Assembly: GCF_041200025.1 (NCBI RefSeq)
Contig: NZ_CP165628.1
Location: 1,674,001 to 1,738,000, forward strand
Direction: 5' to 3'
From: Rouxiella sp. WC2420
Lineage (GTDB): Bacteria; Pseudomonadota; Gammaproteobacteria; Enterobacterales; Enterobacteriaceae
DNA length: 64,000 nt
Both the position numbers and the translations under genes were made by a program. This document shows, in pieces, positions 18,732-27,503 of the stretch. Each line of letters begins with the position of its first letter. Position 1 is the first letter of the stretch. The notes under the pieces were generated by a model. The model saw nothing but the letters and a program-made list of their open reading frames with translations, did no database searches and had not been told where the DNA came from.

Positions 18732-19340
18732 TTAACCCATGTGGATCTGTTTGGCGTCGACTTTGGTCAGCGTTTTACTGCTGATAATCGTGGTGTGGGC
18801 ATGCATACGGGAAAACTCTTCGACTTTAACGTCGAGCTGGCCGGCACGAACTTGTTCCAGCTGAGTGGTTTTGCGCAGCAGGCGATGGCTGATTTGCGTC
18901 ACGCTCTGCCAAACGCTTTCGTAGCATTTGCCCATCACTCGGCTCAGATTGACCCAGGCAGATAGTGATTCGCCGCGATAGTTCATGACCTTGACCCGGC
19001 AGTCGCCCTGTTGTGCCTCTACGTTAAATTGCGGACTGTTAAACGACAGGGATTCGCTGGCGGTGATGTGCAGTGCGCCTTCAATGCTGAGCTTCGACGG
19101 CTGCTGCGTATCGGCGCGCTCCAGCACTGCCAGCAACCAAATTTTCTCCCCGCAGTTGGCCAGCAGCACGCGGTCATCAATCTGCGGTTCCAGTAAACAG
19201 CTCGCGGCACGCTGGCAAATCCAGCCGCGGCCTTCACTGTGTACCAGCAGTTTTCCATCGATCTTTATTTCCACCACCTGGCCCGAGGTTTGCGCGGGCA
19301 GGGCATGGGCAACCGTAGGTTTTTTCACAGCAACACTCAT
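18732..19340 (-). CDS. DUF3540 domain protein of the T6SS tip cassette
   Basis: The 202-residue product matches the DUF3540 family, seen next to DUF4150 PAAR-like and DUF2169 genes in T6SS loci; its function is not established. Visible features are a beta-rich first half (GQVVEIKIDGKLLVHSEGRG, DRVLLANCGEKIWLLAVLER) that resembles an OB-like tip fold, and a helical second half (SRVMGKCYESVWQSVTQISHRLL) ending in THTTIISSKTLTKVDAKQIHMG-like text. The frame is open upstream to 19547 inside the pentapeptide gene, but the ATG at 19340 has AAGG upstream and fits the family N-terminus. It probably helps load or assemble the spike; that is inferred from context. Confidence 0.82.
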   Translation of the reverse strand: MSVAVKKPTVAHALPAQTSGQVVEIKIDGKLLVHSEGRGWICQRAASCLLEPQIDDRVLLANCGEKIWLLAVLERADTQQPSKLSIEGALHITASESLSFNSPQFNVEAQQGDCRVKVMNYRGESLSAWVNLSRVMGKCYESVWQSVTQISHRLLRKTTQLEQVRAGQLDVKVEEFSRMHAHTTIISSKTLTKVDAKQIHMG

Positions 19341-19362
19341 AGTGATTACCTTGTGGGGCTTT

Positions 19363-20448
19363 CTAAAGTTTGTGATTTGCGGAAGCAGGGCCGACACTGC
19401 TGCGCCACTCTTCGGCGGCAAACAGCGCTGCATCTTTTTCGATAATGCCGCTGCGTGATGAGAATTGTGTTTTTTCCTGTTCGGCACGATGAAAACGGCT
19501 GCGGTTGAAACGCGCATCGCGAAAATCAGCGTGGCTGACGTCAGCATTGGAAAAATCGCTGTTGCCTAAGTCGCATTGATTGAAACGGGCACCGCTGGCC
19601 TGACAGTTTTGCATCACTGCCTGAAAAAGGTGGCTGTGGCTGAAATCACAGTGCTGCACATTTGCGGCCGAGAAAATGGCGCGATCAAAAAATCCACCCG
19701 TACAAATCGCATGTTGCAGATTGGCATTGGGAAACAGCGTTTGTGCCGCATTGACGCCGCTAAGATTGGCATGTTGCAACGAGGCCTGACTGAAATTACA
19801 TTGCACCAGTCTGGCGTTACTGAAATCCACGCGATCCAGCTGGTTCTCGGTGAACTGGCTGCCGGTAAAATCCTGCCCGTGATAGCGGTTTTCACGATGG
19901 TCGCAGCGAAAAAATACCCCGCGTACAAATTGGCTGTCGCGCATCGTGGTTTTTCGCAGGTCGAGATTCATAAACGTGCCTTGCTGGCAGTCGACATCGC
20001 TAAAATCAGCCCCCAGCAGCGAAGTGTCTATAAAACCGCTTTTTTCCAGACTGGCGAAGGTAAAGCGGCTTTCTTCCAGCGACCCCTCGTTAAACTGGGT
20101 ATTTAAATGAATGGTCGAATCAAAATCGCTTTCTTCAAGCCGGCACTGGTTAAACAGGCAATCTCGAAAAACGCAGTCAGCGAACATCGCGCCAGTCATG
20201 CTGCACTGGTTAAAAAGCGTTTCTATCAGATTCGCCTGGGTAAAAATCGCGCCGTTCAGCGAGCATTCATTAAATTGAGTGTCATGCAGGTTACTGCCGC
20301 TGAAATTGGCGGCAGTAAAATTAACTTCGATAAAACAGCCACCTGACAAGTCCAGCCCGCAGAGTGTTACCGCGTCCAACTGGGCATTTTCAATGATTTC
20401 GCCGCGCTTGATAGCCTGCACCAGAGTCTCGGCGGTGTAGTCACTCAT
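19363..20448 (-). CDS. Pentapeptide-repeat protein of the T6SS tip cassette
   Basis: The 361-residue product is almost all pentapeptide repeats from about residue 28 to 335, with the A(D/N)LXX-type rhythm easily seen (ANFSGSNLHD, CSLNGAIFTQANLIETLFNQ, ADFRDARFNRSRFHR). Such repeats fold into a right-handed four-sided beta helix. A short N-terminal segment (YTAETLVQAIKRGEIIENAQL) starts the protein and a non-repeat tail ends it. The ATG at 20448 overlaps the end of the DUF2169 gene by 4 bases (ATGA), so the two are probably made together. Its job in the cassette is unknown; a scaffold or adaptor for the spike or its cargo is a reasonable guess. Confidence 0.88.
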   Translation of the reverse strand: MSDYTAETLVQAIKRGEIIENAQLDAVTLCGLDLSGGCFIEVNFTAANFSGSNLHDTQFNECSLNGAIFTQANLIETLFNQCSMTGAMFADCVFRDCLFNQCRLEESDFDSTIHLNTQFNEGSLEESRFTFASLEKSGFIDTSLLGADFSDVDCQQGTFMNLDLRKTTMRDSQFVRGVFFRCDHRENRYHGQDFTGSQFTENQLDRVDFSNARLVQCNFSQASLQHANLSGVNAAQTLFPNANLQHAICTGGFFDRAIFSAANVQHCDFSHSHLFQAVMQNCQASGARFNQCDLGNSDFSNADVSHADFRDARFNRSRFHRAEQEKTQFSSRSGIIEKDAALFAAEEWRSSVGPASANHKL

Positions 20449-22994
20449 ATCTGCTCCTTGTCGCGGCGCGGTAGGGTTTTGATCCCTTCGGTATAGGCAT
20501 CGTCAAACAATGTGCCGCCCTCGGTGAGCGACTGCGACAGGTCGGCGCGAAACAGATTGCAGCCGCGCAGATCGCAGCCGGTGAGATTGCTTTTCTGCAT
20601 GATTGCGCCAATCAGCGAGCTGCCGGTGAGTGCCGCGCCCTGAAAATCGGTGCGGATAAACAGGCAGTCTGCTGCCTTGATCTCCAGCATTTTTGCCTGC
20701 TGCAGCGAGGCTTCGCTAAAATCACAGTTGTTCAGTATTGCCCGGGAGAAATCAGCCTGATGCAGCATCTGTTGACGAAAATTACACTCAACCAACTGCG
20801 TATGGCTAAAATTGGCGGCCAACAGTTGGCTATCGGAAACGACGGCGCAGTGAGTCAGCCTGGCGGCGAAAAAGTTGGCCTGAGGCGCTACACAAGTCAC
20901 TAACGTGACGCCGAGTAAGGTGGTTTTTTGCAGGTTTAACCTATCGAAATGGCATTCCACAAAAGACGTTTGTTTAATCGTGGCGCGGCTAAAGTCCATA
21001 CCTTCGAGCTTAAGCTGCATCAGTAGGCACTGATCGATCTCTGCTTGATGAAAACGACAGTTCGCCAGCGTCGCTTTGTTGATGATCAGCTCGCTAATTA
21101 TCGCGTTGTCGAAAATACAGTGCTCGAGTTGAGCATCTTCGAGCTGAATGTCCTTGAGGCTCGAACCCGAGAAATCACTGTGATAACACTGCGCCAACGA
21201 GAAATTTGCCCCATCGAATAGCGACGCTTTTGCCGACGTGTGGTGCAATTCGGCACGAACCAGCACCGCATTGCGGAAATCACATTCATCAAGCTGGCTG
21301 TGGCTAAAATCGACATTTTCCAGCAGTGCCGTTGAAAAATCGGCACCGCGCAAGTCCATACCCGACAAATCAGCGGCGGTGAAATCGAGGCCGCTAAAAT
21401 CGCGGTCATCATCCATAATCGCCTGCGCACGCTGGCGTTGCAGCAGTGACTCCGCTTCCTGTGGCCGAGGTGGCGCGTTTTGGTGCTGCGCCGACATCAG
21501 ATAGGTCTGGTAAATCGCCTGCTCGCTCTGCGAGAATTTTTTATCACTGACGCCGAGCTGTTGACGATTGTTGTGCAGCATCTGTTGCTGTCGACGATAG
21601 TTTTCGGCCCCCCCCGGCAAGTCTTTGTTTTCCGGTACCACACCTTCACCGCGCTCCAGCGCCTGATCATACTGCGACGCCAGCCTTTCATGGCTGGCTT
21701 CAGCCTCAAGCTCCTGGCGCAGAATGTAGTCATACAAGTCTTCATCAGGCTTGGGGCCCGGTTTTTGCGATACGGGTATTAGCTCGTCGATATCGATGCC
21801 TTGTCGGGCGAGACGTTGGCGCTGCTGCTCGCGTACTGCATTTTCACGGTTAAGAATATTGTTTTGCATCGGGCTGTGTTGCAGCGGTAATTCCATGTCG
21901 CCCCAGGCCCCAATGGCGTTTTCAGGCAATAAATCTTTTTCGCGATAACTCAGCAGAATGGCATGTTCAGACTCGGTACGCTGCTGTAAAACTTTGCGAT
22001 AATGATTGGGAGAACGGGACTTTCCTCGCTGCTCCAAAGCAGGCATCAGAGTTAAAACATCGGCGGCGTCATCCTCGCTGATGCGCGCGCTGCCGTGCCA
22101 AATCAGCACCATCTGCTGGCGATGTGGAAAGAAATGAACCGTGGTGCCGCGCAGAGTAATTTCTTCAAACAATACCCCGTCATGGCGTTGGCGCTGCATA
22201 AAGCAGCGCGCCTGCCACAGCGGCAAATTGCCTTCAAGAACGGGAAACTGCGGGTGCATATTTTCTATTCGCCACGGCGCCCCGACTGGCAGTTCCGGCT
22301 GTTCAAACCACTGATCGCTGTCGGCATTATTGAATGCTCGCCAGTCAGTATCGCGGGCAAAACCGGGATATTCATGCTGCTGCCATTCGTCGTCATACTG
22401 TTGGCCCATCAGCTGTGTACGCCGGGGCAGCGTTAGCGCCAGCGCATCAAAAGTTGCAGGAACAGGGGTATCATGCGGCGCGGTGATGGGCTGCGAAAGT
22501 CTTTCCACGTTGGGCAGAGGAGGTAATTCTTCACTCGCTTCTCCCTCAGCTGTAAATCCCATTCCCTGTGGGTTTTCTGCGTATGCCGGGCCACCAAAAG
22601 CGTGCGCCCAGTCCAAAGGAATACTTTCAAACGGCTGGGGTTTGCTCGGGCGACCCTCTTGCCAGAGACGATCGCCGCTGACTTTCAGCGCTTTGCCGAG
22701 CTCCCCCACTTGAATGCGGGCGACACACTGATGGCTGTCTCGCTGCTGGGGATCGGGCCACGCAAAGCCGGTAGCCAGAAATTCAGCGTGAGTTTTGGGT
22801 AAGCCGAAATCTAAAACACCGCCGCTAAATTGCAATTCTTCTGCCGCAAGTTGCCATAATTCCTGATCGGGACGCAGCTGAGGGTTAGCGCTCATATCGG
22901 CCAAAGCCAGCACTGAAACCCCCAAGTGGTGCTGGCGCTGCCAGCGGTAAGGACGTTGAATCAATCCCAGACGCAATGGTTTTATAATTTTCAT
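20445..22994 (-). CDS. DUF2169 T6SS adaptor with pentapeptide repeats
   Basis: DUF2169 proteins act as adaptors or chaperones that load T6SS effectors on VgrG/PAAR tips. The 849-residue product has a DUF2169 domain at about residues 1-330, with KPLRLGLIQRPYRWQRQHHL at the start, the DWAHAFGG(P)AYAENPQG motif, and HPQFPVLEGNLPLWQARCFM. A charged linker (about 370-520) carries Gln/Arg/Glu-rich helices (AVREQQRQRLARQGIDID, LEAEASHERL). Pentapeptide repeats fill about 530-835 (LDFTAADLSGMDLRGADFST). The ATG at 22994 is chosen over an upstream frame opening at 23045 because the domain starts there. It lies 123 bases after vgrG, so the VgrG tip is its expected partner. Confidence 0.9.
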   Translation of the reverse strand: MKIIKPLRLGLIQRPYRWQRQHHLGVSVLALADMSANPQLRPDQELWQLAAEELQFSGGVLDFGLPKTHAEFLATGFAWPDPQQRDSHQCVARIQVGELGKALKVSGDRLWQEGRPSKPQPFESIPLDWAHAFGGPAYAENPQGMGFTAEGEASEELPPLPNVERLSQPITAPHDTPVPATFDALALTLPRRTQLMGQQYDDEWQQHEYPGFARDTDWRAFNNADSDQWFEQPELPVGAPWRIENMHPQFPVLEGNLPLWQARCFMQRQRHDGVLFEEITLRGTTVHFFPHRQQMVLIWHGSARISEDDAADVLTLMPALEQRGKSRSPNHYRKVLQQRTESEHAILLSYREKDLLPENAIGAWGDMELPLQHSPMQNNILNRENAVREQQRQRLARQGIDIDELIPVSQKPGPKPDEDLYDYILRQELEAEASHERLASQYDQALERGEGVVPENKDLPGGAENYRRQQQMLHNNRQQLGVSDKKFSQSEQAIYQTYLMSAQHQNAPPRPQEAESLLQRQRAQAIMDDDRDFSGLDFTAADLSGMDLRGADFSTALLENVDFSHSQLDECDFRNAVLVRAELHHTSAKASLFDGANFSLAQCYHSDFSGSSLKDIQLEDAQLEHCIFDNAIISELIINKATLANCRFHQAEIDQCLLMQLKLEGMDFSRATIKQTSFVECHFDRLNLQKTTLLGVTLVTCVAPQANFFAARLTHCAVVSDSQLLAANFSHTQLVECNFRQQMLHQADFSRAILNNCDFSEASLQQAKMLEIKAADCLFIRTDFQGAALTGSSLIGAIMQKSNLTGCDLRGCNLFRADLSQSLTEGGTLFDDAYTEGIKTLPRRDKEQI

Positions 22995-23117
22995 AAGGGA
23001 CTTTCGACTAGTTGACCTCAGCCTGCGGGGTGCTCTGAGCCGCAATGATTTCTAGACTTGCCAGGAAAATGCGTGAGAAATATGGCTTGGTTGATTTTCA
23101 AGAGAGTTGAATAGGGC

Positions 23118-25556
23118 TTAAGCATCCTTGCCGTCAAAACCATCGAATCCGTCCCAACCGTCTTGACCTGTGTCACCTTTGTCACCTTTCTGGCCCTGAG
23201 CGCCGTCTTTGCCATCGGTGCCGTCTTTGCCGTTGGTGCCATCTTTGCCGTTAGTGCCGTCTTTGCCATTGGCTCCGTCTTTGCCGTTGGTGCCGTCTTT
23301 GCCATTGGCTCCGTCTTTGCCATTGGCTCCGTCTTTGCCGTTGGTGCCGTCCTTGCCATTGGTGCCGTCTTTACCGTCTTTGCCGTCAGTACCATCTTTA
23401 CCGTCTTTAGGTTTCGGCGTTTCTTTAAGTTCGATGTCTTTTTGCGGCCCTTCTTTCTGGAATTTCTCATAGGCATCAGCGTCTTTCTTGCGGGCTTCTT
23501 TCTTGTCGACCTTGGTTTTATCCTTACGGTACTCCATGATTTCTTTGAGTTTATTAATTTTCTTCTGGGCTTCGCTGTCTTCAGTGCCGCCCACACTGAC
23601 CCCTGATCTTATTGACATCAGAGTGGTTTGAATCTGATAAAACGGCACGTTGGTGAAACGCTTGAGGTCAGTTTTATAGTCTACGGTCGTTTTAGTTCGC
23701 GAAAGGTAGGTATAGGCCATCGCCACGCCTTTGACCCCAAAGTCGCTGGTGGTTGCGGTCACTGATGAAATGGCGTTAATCGTGCCGTTAAGGCCGTTGA
23801 TCGACAGGCCAATTCCGGTGGTCGCGAAGCTGGCTCCGGTAACAATCCAGTAAGATCCGCGTGAAGTATGGTTGGTGGTGGGAGCAGTAACTGACACCGT
23901 ATCATCACTGGTGATATCGATTTTTCCCGGTGACCAGATTTTTATCGCTTCGTCGCTGGTGGACGCCGAGTACAGCTTGATGTCGTCGTTGGCGGAGATA
24001 TTCAGCGTTTTTTGCGAGTGAATATCCATGGTCTCTTCACCCTCGGCATCATCAAAATACAAAAAGCTGCCGTTGGTGACTTCAGTGCTGCCCTTGGTCC
24101 GAGACCAGATACCTGATTTAGTTTCTGACCACTCTCCCGCAACCGCCTCGGTTCCATCGCTCGAGGTGACAGCGATAGGCAGGGTTCGCAGGTTGTTATA
24201 AACCCGACCGGTGATGATCGGCGAATGCGGATCGCCATTGATAAAATCGACAATCACTTCCTCGCCAACCCGCGGAACCTGATAGTTTCCGTACTGATTT
24301 CCGGCCCAGGCGCTGGAGACGCGCAGCCAGCACGAATAAAGCTCTTGTTCGTTTGCAGGCTTGTACCACAGGAACTTCACTTTCACCCGGCCATACTCAT
24401 CAGTGGAAATGGTTTCATCCCCCGTGCCGGGATCTTTCACCACCATGGCCGTTTGAGGTCCGCTGGTGCGTGGCCAGGGTGAAGATCGCTGTGGTCGATA
24501 ATTAACGGTTGCGGGAATGACGGAGAACACAAAACGATGTTCATTGATATCCTCGTCATTGGTGGTGTAACTGTTTTCCGTCAGGGTGTAAGCCACCTGG
24601 GTAATCATGTATTGCTGGCCTTCATCGCTGCTGCGAGGCGCTTTGGCCAAAGAAAATGTATAACCGGGCGCGAGACCAAATGCGTCGCCCTCGCCGTGGG
24701 TTTTAGCCTGCTGGGCGATATATTCCTGCTGTCTGATTTGAGTGTACTGAGTTCCGTCAGCCGGTTCGCTATATTGCCCCGGCCACTCGATGCGCGTGGC
24801 GGTATTGCCAGCCTTCGAGTCACTGACTTGAGCTGTCGAGGAGAGATCGGCGTCTGATTTCAGATAGTTATAATCATCGTGTCGATACATGCTGGGACTG
24901 ATGGATTCTGTGACGTGCCAGGTATCGATACTCTCCTCGTTGACATACAGCCCGCTGCTTGCCTGATGATATTCAATCGTCGAATATCCCGGGAACGGTT
25001 CATGTGCCGAGGGAGAGTCGGCGAGTACCAAGGTCTGGTTGTCCATTTCGTGTTTGAAATAGAAATAGATCCCTTCGTGCTCCATCAGCCTGCTGATGAA
25101 AGCAAACATCGATTCCTGGTACTGGACGCAGTATTCCCACACGCGGTAGGTACCGGTGAGCTTGTCTTCGCAGGTGATATTATATTCACCCAGCACCGCA
25201 GTAATAATTTCCCTGGCGGATTTATTTTCCCAGATTCGAAAGCCGTAATTCTGGGTGAGGTACCAAAGATTAGGGCGGATCGTGGCCCGGTAAACAAAAT
25301 ATTGCTCGTTATGTGCCTCGTGACCAATAAACTCCGTGCGGATGATAATGCCGCTCAGATAGCGGACGGTGAAGGGATTCGGTCGTAACTCCAACGTCAG
25401 CGGCTGGCCTAACAGGCTCTTGATATCCACTGAATTATCAGTGCTGAGTAATTCAACATTGAACTCATAACAACCGGATAATATTTCGCTGCCGGTCATG
25501 GATTTAAATAACAATCCACTGCCGAGAGAGGTATGTGCAATGACGACGCGATCCAT
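23118..25556 (-). CDS. vgrG: VgrG spike protein with a C-terminal collagen-like tail
   Basis: VgrG forms the trimeric T6SS spike. The 812-residue product has the gp27-like base (about 1-370; SLLGQPLTLELRPN, ISRLMEHEGIYFYFKHE), the gp5 OB fold (about 380-470; DEYGRVKVKFLWYKP, SCWLRVSSAWAG, PRVGEEVIVDFINGDP), and a beta-helix region (about 480-600). A Lys/Asp/Glu-rich, probably helical stretch follows at about 655-715 (KKINKLKEIMEYRKDK). The end is unusual: from residue 719 there are 31 unbroken Gly-X-Y triplets, mainly GKD alternating with GTN, GAN or GTD, closing GWDGFDGFDGKDA. No toxin domain follows. A GTG at 25568 is an alternative start. It is the first gene of the operon. Confidence 0.95.
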   Translation of the reverse strand: MDRVVIAHTSLGSGLLFKSMTGSEILSGCYEFNVELLSTDNSVDIKSLLGQPLTLELRPNPFTVRYLSGIIIRTEFIGHEAHNEQYFVYRATIRPNLWYLTQNYGFRIWENKSAREIITAVLGEYNITCEDKLTGTYRVWEYCVQYQESMFAFISRLMEHEGIYFYFKHEMDNQTLVLADSPSAHEPFPGYSTIEYHQASSGLYVNEESIDTWHVTESISPSMYRHDDYNYLKSDADLSSTAQVSDSKAGNTATRIEWPGQYSEPADGTQYTQIRQQEYIAQQAKTHGEGDAFGLAPGYTFSLAKAPRSSDEGQQYMITQVAYTLTENSYTTNDEDINEHRFVFSVIPATVNYRPQRSSPWPRTSGPQTAMVVKDPGTGDETISTDEYGRVKVKFLWYKPANEQELYSCWLRVSSAWAGNQYGNYQVPRVGEEVIVDFINGDPHSPIITGRVYNNLRTLPIAVTSSDGTEAVAGEWSETKSGIWSRTKGSTEVTNGSFLYFDDAEGEETMDIHSQKTLNISANDDIKLYSASTSDEAIKIWSPGKIDITSDDTVSVTAPTTNHTSRGSYWIVTGASFATTGIGLSINGLNGTINAISSVTATTSDFGVKGVAMAYTYLSRTKTTVDYKTDLKRFTNVPFYQIQTTLMSIRSGVSVGGTEDSEAQKKINKLKEIMEYRKDKTKVDKKEARKKDADAYEKFQKEGPQKDIELKETPKPKDGKDGTDGKDGKDGTNGKDGTNGKDGANGKDGANGKDGTNGKDGANGKDGTNGKDGTNGKDGTDGKDGAQGQKGDKGDTGQDGWDGFDGFDGKDA
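23124..23402 (-). repeat. Collagen-coding tandem repeat inside vgrG (18-base units)
   Basis: These 279 bases encode the 31 Gly-X-Y triplets of VgrG. At DNA level the central part is an array of near-identical 18-base units, each coding GKDGTN, GKDGAN or GKDGTD, with only a few synonymous changes. This homogeneity points to recent expansion or slippage, so the number of units may differ between strains. Confidence 0.93.
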
Positions 25557-26290
25557 ATAAAAAAGCACCCTTGAGGCATAGCTACCGCACGACTACGGCC
25601 AAATAAATTGTCCATAGCGAGAAGAAAATAACGTGAACTTATTAATTACCAAATCTTGACAATACCTTTACAAATAATCGATCCGCATAAATTGATCAAG
25701 ATAGGATTACTCCTAAAGCCAATATTTATGACTTGGCTCCATTTTTATTACAGAAATTATAATGATTCATTAAGTGTTTTTATAATTGCTAGCATTATTT
25801 AACCTGTTGATTTTAAATCATAATTTAATATTAAATTTTTATTTAAATCATGTAATTAATGACTGAAACGATTTTATAGTCATATTTTAGCTATGTGATG
25901 CGTATCGATCTTTTTTTGAGCTTTTTAATTGAATTTTGAAGATGGCGAAACTTAAGTAAGTTTATCCAATAAGTAGTTTTATAGGGTTATTAAATGGTGG
26001 CATCATTTCATTTTATTATGCCTGAGAGGAATGAATGTCATGGTTATTAGGAATAATGTCCTATTTGTACGCATAAATTATTTTATTTTAATTGTTAGTT
26101 ATTTATCTTGCAGTTATCAAGAGAGTATTTATGGGTATAAATTAAATTTAATCTTAAGTGAATTTTAAGTGATAAATATTCAATGAGATCTTGAGGGAAA
26201 TTCATCGGCAGAGCAAGGTAATAAAAATCTTATTTTTTCTCTATTAGCACTTACAATGAAATCATGAGCTAGTTTTCGTGGGGGGCGATT
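25557..26290. other. AT-rich intergenic region between vgrG and a divergent unit
   Basis: No gene is supported here. The DNA is strikingly AT-rich compared with both sides, with many A/T runs, and should hold the divergent promoters for the T6SS operon and the 26291 gene. A short inverted repeat AGCCAA/TTGGCT lies at 25717-25738 with a 10-base loop. I found no clear sigma-70 or sigma-54 promoter by eye. Base composition of this kind is typical of H-NS-silenced DNA; that reading is inference. Confidence 0.6.
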
Positions 26291-26995
26291 ATGGATACAA
26301 CAGAAGAAGATTATAAAAAAATATGCCAGGCTACTCTTGATGGCTTACAGGGCGAATTAGCGAACGGTGGCACCTATCTCACTATCGATCCCAGGCTTAG
26401 GCTTGAATATTCTAAACTGATAAAAGCGACGTCCAATGACCTTACCAGCAGAGCCGCAAGTGGTGTAATAAGCTGGGAGCAGGCCGCCAGCGAAGCACAG
26501 GATATGCGCAATAGCATCATGGAAATGATCCGAGGCAGAAGCACACCCCTTGGGCGTGCCATGGCCCAGCAGCTAAAAAGGGAGGGTAAAACCCTAAATG
26601 CTTTGATAGCTTACAAAACTCGGCAGAATTTCGGCGAATCGGCGATTTTTAATAATTTGAGCGAACTACAGAAAAATAAAATCTATGCTGATATTGTAAA
26701 GTCAGCAGGTAAATCCAATCCCCGCGTCAATGCCAAAATGCTGACCTATTCGCGAGCGGGCAAGGGGCTATTAGTCTTGTCATTGGCGGTGTCGGTTTAT
26801 GTGATTGCGACTTCGGACGACAAAGTCGCCGCCGTCAAGCAGGAGGCTGTTGTCACAGGGAGCGGCATTTTAGGCGGCATGGCGGGCGGTGCTGTTGCAG
26901 GACTGATGTGTGGCCCCGGCGCCCCGGTTTGTGTCACGATCGGTGCATTTGTGGGCGGCGCGCTGGCGTCGATGGGGATGAGCCTCGCCTGGTAA
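26291..26995 (+). CDS. Putative membrane-active T6SS effector with glycine-zipper C-terminus
   Basis: The 234-residue product has a soluble helical N-terminal part (about 1-155), including RLRLEYSKLIKA, EQAASEAQDMRNSIMEMIRG and RAMAQQLKREGKTLNALIAYKTRQNFG. Two hydrophobic segments follow: LLVLSLAVSVYVIA near 162-176, and a Gly/Ala-rich glycine-zipper hairpin near 190-230 (GILGGMAGGAVAGLMCG, TIGAFVGGALASMG). No signal peptide is seen. It starts at an ATG after a G-rich sequence, is divergent from vgrG, and is followed 14 bases later by a small gene. The layout and membrane-inserting C-terminus suggest a pore-forming or membrane-damaging antibacterial effector. I cannot name a characterised homologue, so the role is inferred. 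Confidence 0.6.
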   Translation: MDTTEEDYKKICQATLDGLQGELANGGTYLTIDPRLRLEYSKLIKATSNDLTSRAASGVISWEQAASEAQDMRNSIMEMIRGRSTPLGRAMAQQLKREGKTLNALIAYKTRQNFGESAIFNNLSELQKNKIYADIVKSAGKSNPRVNAKMLTYSRAGKGLLVLSLAVSVYVIATSDDKVAAVKQEAVVTGSGILGGMAGGAVAGLMCGPGAPVCVTIGAFVGGALASMGMSLAW

Positions 26996-27009
26996 AACAA
27001 GGAGTAATG

Positions 27010-27474
27010 ATGAATTTTACTGATTCGATTACGCTACATATTATTCACGAAGATACCGAGTTTACCCCGGCCAAGAGTGAAATCCTGTTTGAGGCGACGC
27101 CCACTGGCACCTTTATCGAGGGAAAAATACTCGAAAAAGCCGTGGCGTTGGAAAACGGCTACCTGCTGTTCATTACCGATGATATTCCTGAGGAAGAGTT
27201 TCTCACGGTATTGTTGTGCAACAAAAAATTTGAGTTACTCGACAAGGCGCTCATTGGGTCGGCGATGTCTACCGGGGATTTACGCGATGTGCAGTTGCAC
27301 GGTGACGAAGTTCATTTCAGGTTTATCGGCGATACTGTCTGGCGGCTTCGACCGCTTGCGTATCCTGCATTACGCTTGCCTTTGCTCAGCGATCCTCGTG
27401 GGGTTTCACGCCCTCTGGGTTTGAGGCAGCATTTCACTTTGCATGCCGAGCCTAAACGCGCGAGCCAGAGATAA
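27010..27474 (+). CDS. Small protein downstream of the putative effector; candidate immunity protein
   Basis: The 154-residue product has no signal peptide or membrane segment. It is acidic and beta-rich in its first two thirds (FTDSITLHIIHEDTEFTP, FEATPTGTFIEGKILEKAV, GYLLFITDDIPEEEFLTVLL, DVQLHGDEVHFRFIG), and the last part is Pro/Arg/Leu-rich (LRLPLLSDPRGVSRPLGL). AAGGAG ends 6 bases before the ATG at 27010, so this start is preferred over the overlapping upstream frame and over the adjacent ATG at 27007. Its position 14 bases after the effector-like gene suggests co-transcription and an immunity or chaperone role. I recognise no family, and a cytoplasmic immunity protein for a membrane toxin would be unusual, so a chaperone is a fair alternative. 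Confidence 0.55.
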   Translation: MNFTDSITLHIIHEDTEFTPAKSEILFEATPTGTFIEGKILEKAVALENGYLLFITDDIPEEEFLTVLLCNKKFELLDKALIGSAMSTGDLRDVQLHGDEVHFRFIGDTVWRLRPLAYPALRLPLLSDPRGVSRPLGLRQHFTLHAEPKRASQR

Positions 27475-27503
27475 GGCTGGCGCATTCAGGTTTGCAATTT
27501 TTG

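Noticed and set aside
23200..23400. Regular short repeats that resemble a CRISPR array
   Set aside because: Units are 18 bases, contiguous without spacers, and code for Gly-X-Y triplets in the vgrG frame. It is a coding tandem repeat.
23163..23606. Plus-strand hydrophobic repeat frame opposite the collagen region
   Set aside because: It is the antisense reading of the collagen repeats, with no ribosome site or family match.
25658..25663. TTGACA as a -35 element upstream of the 26291 gene
   Set aside because: No acceptable -10 hexamer lies at 16-18 bases downstream, and it is over 600 bases from the gene.
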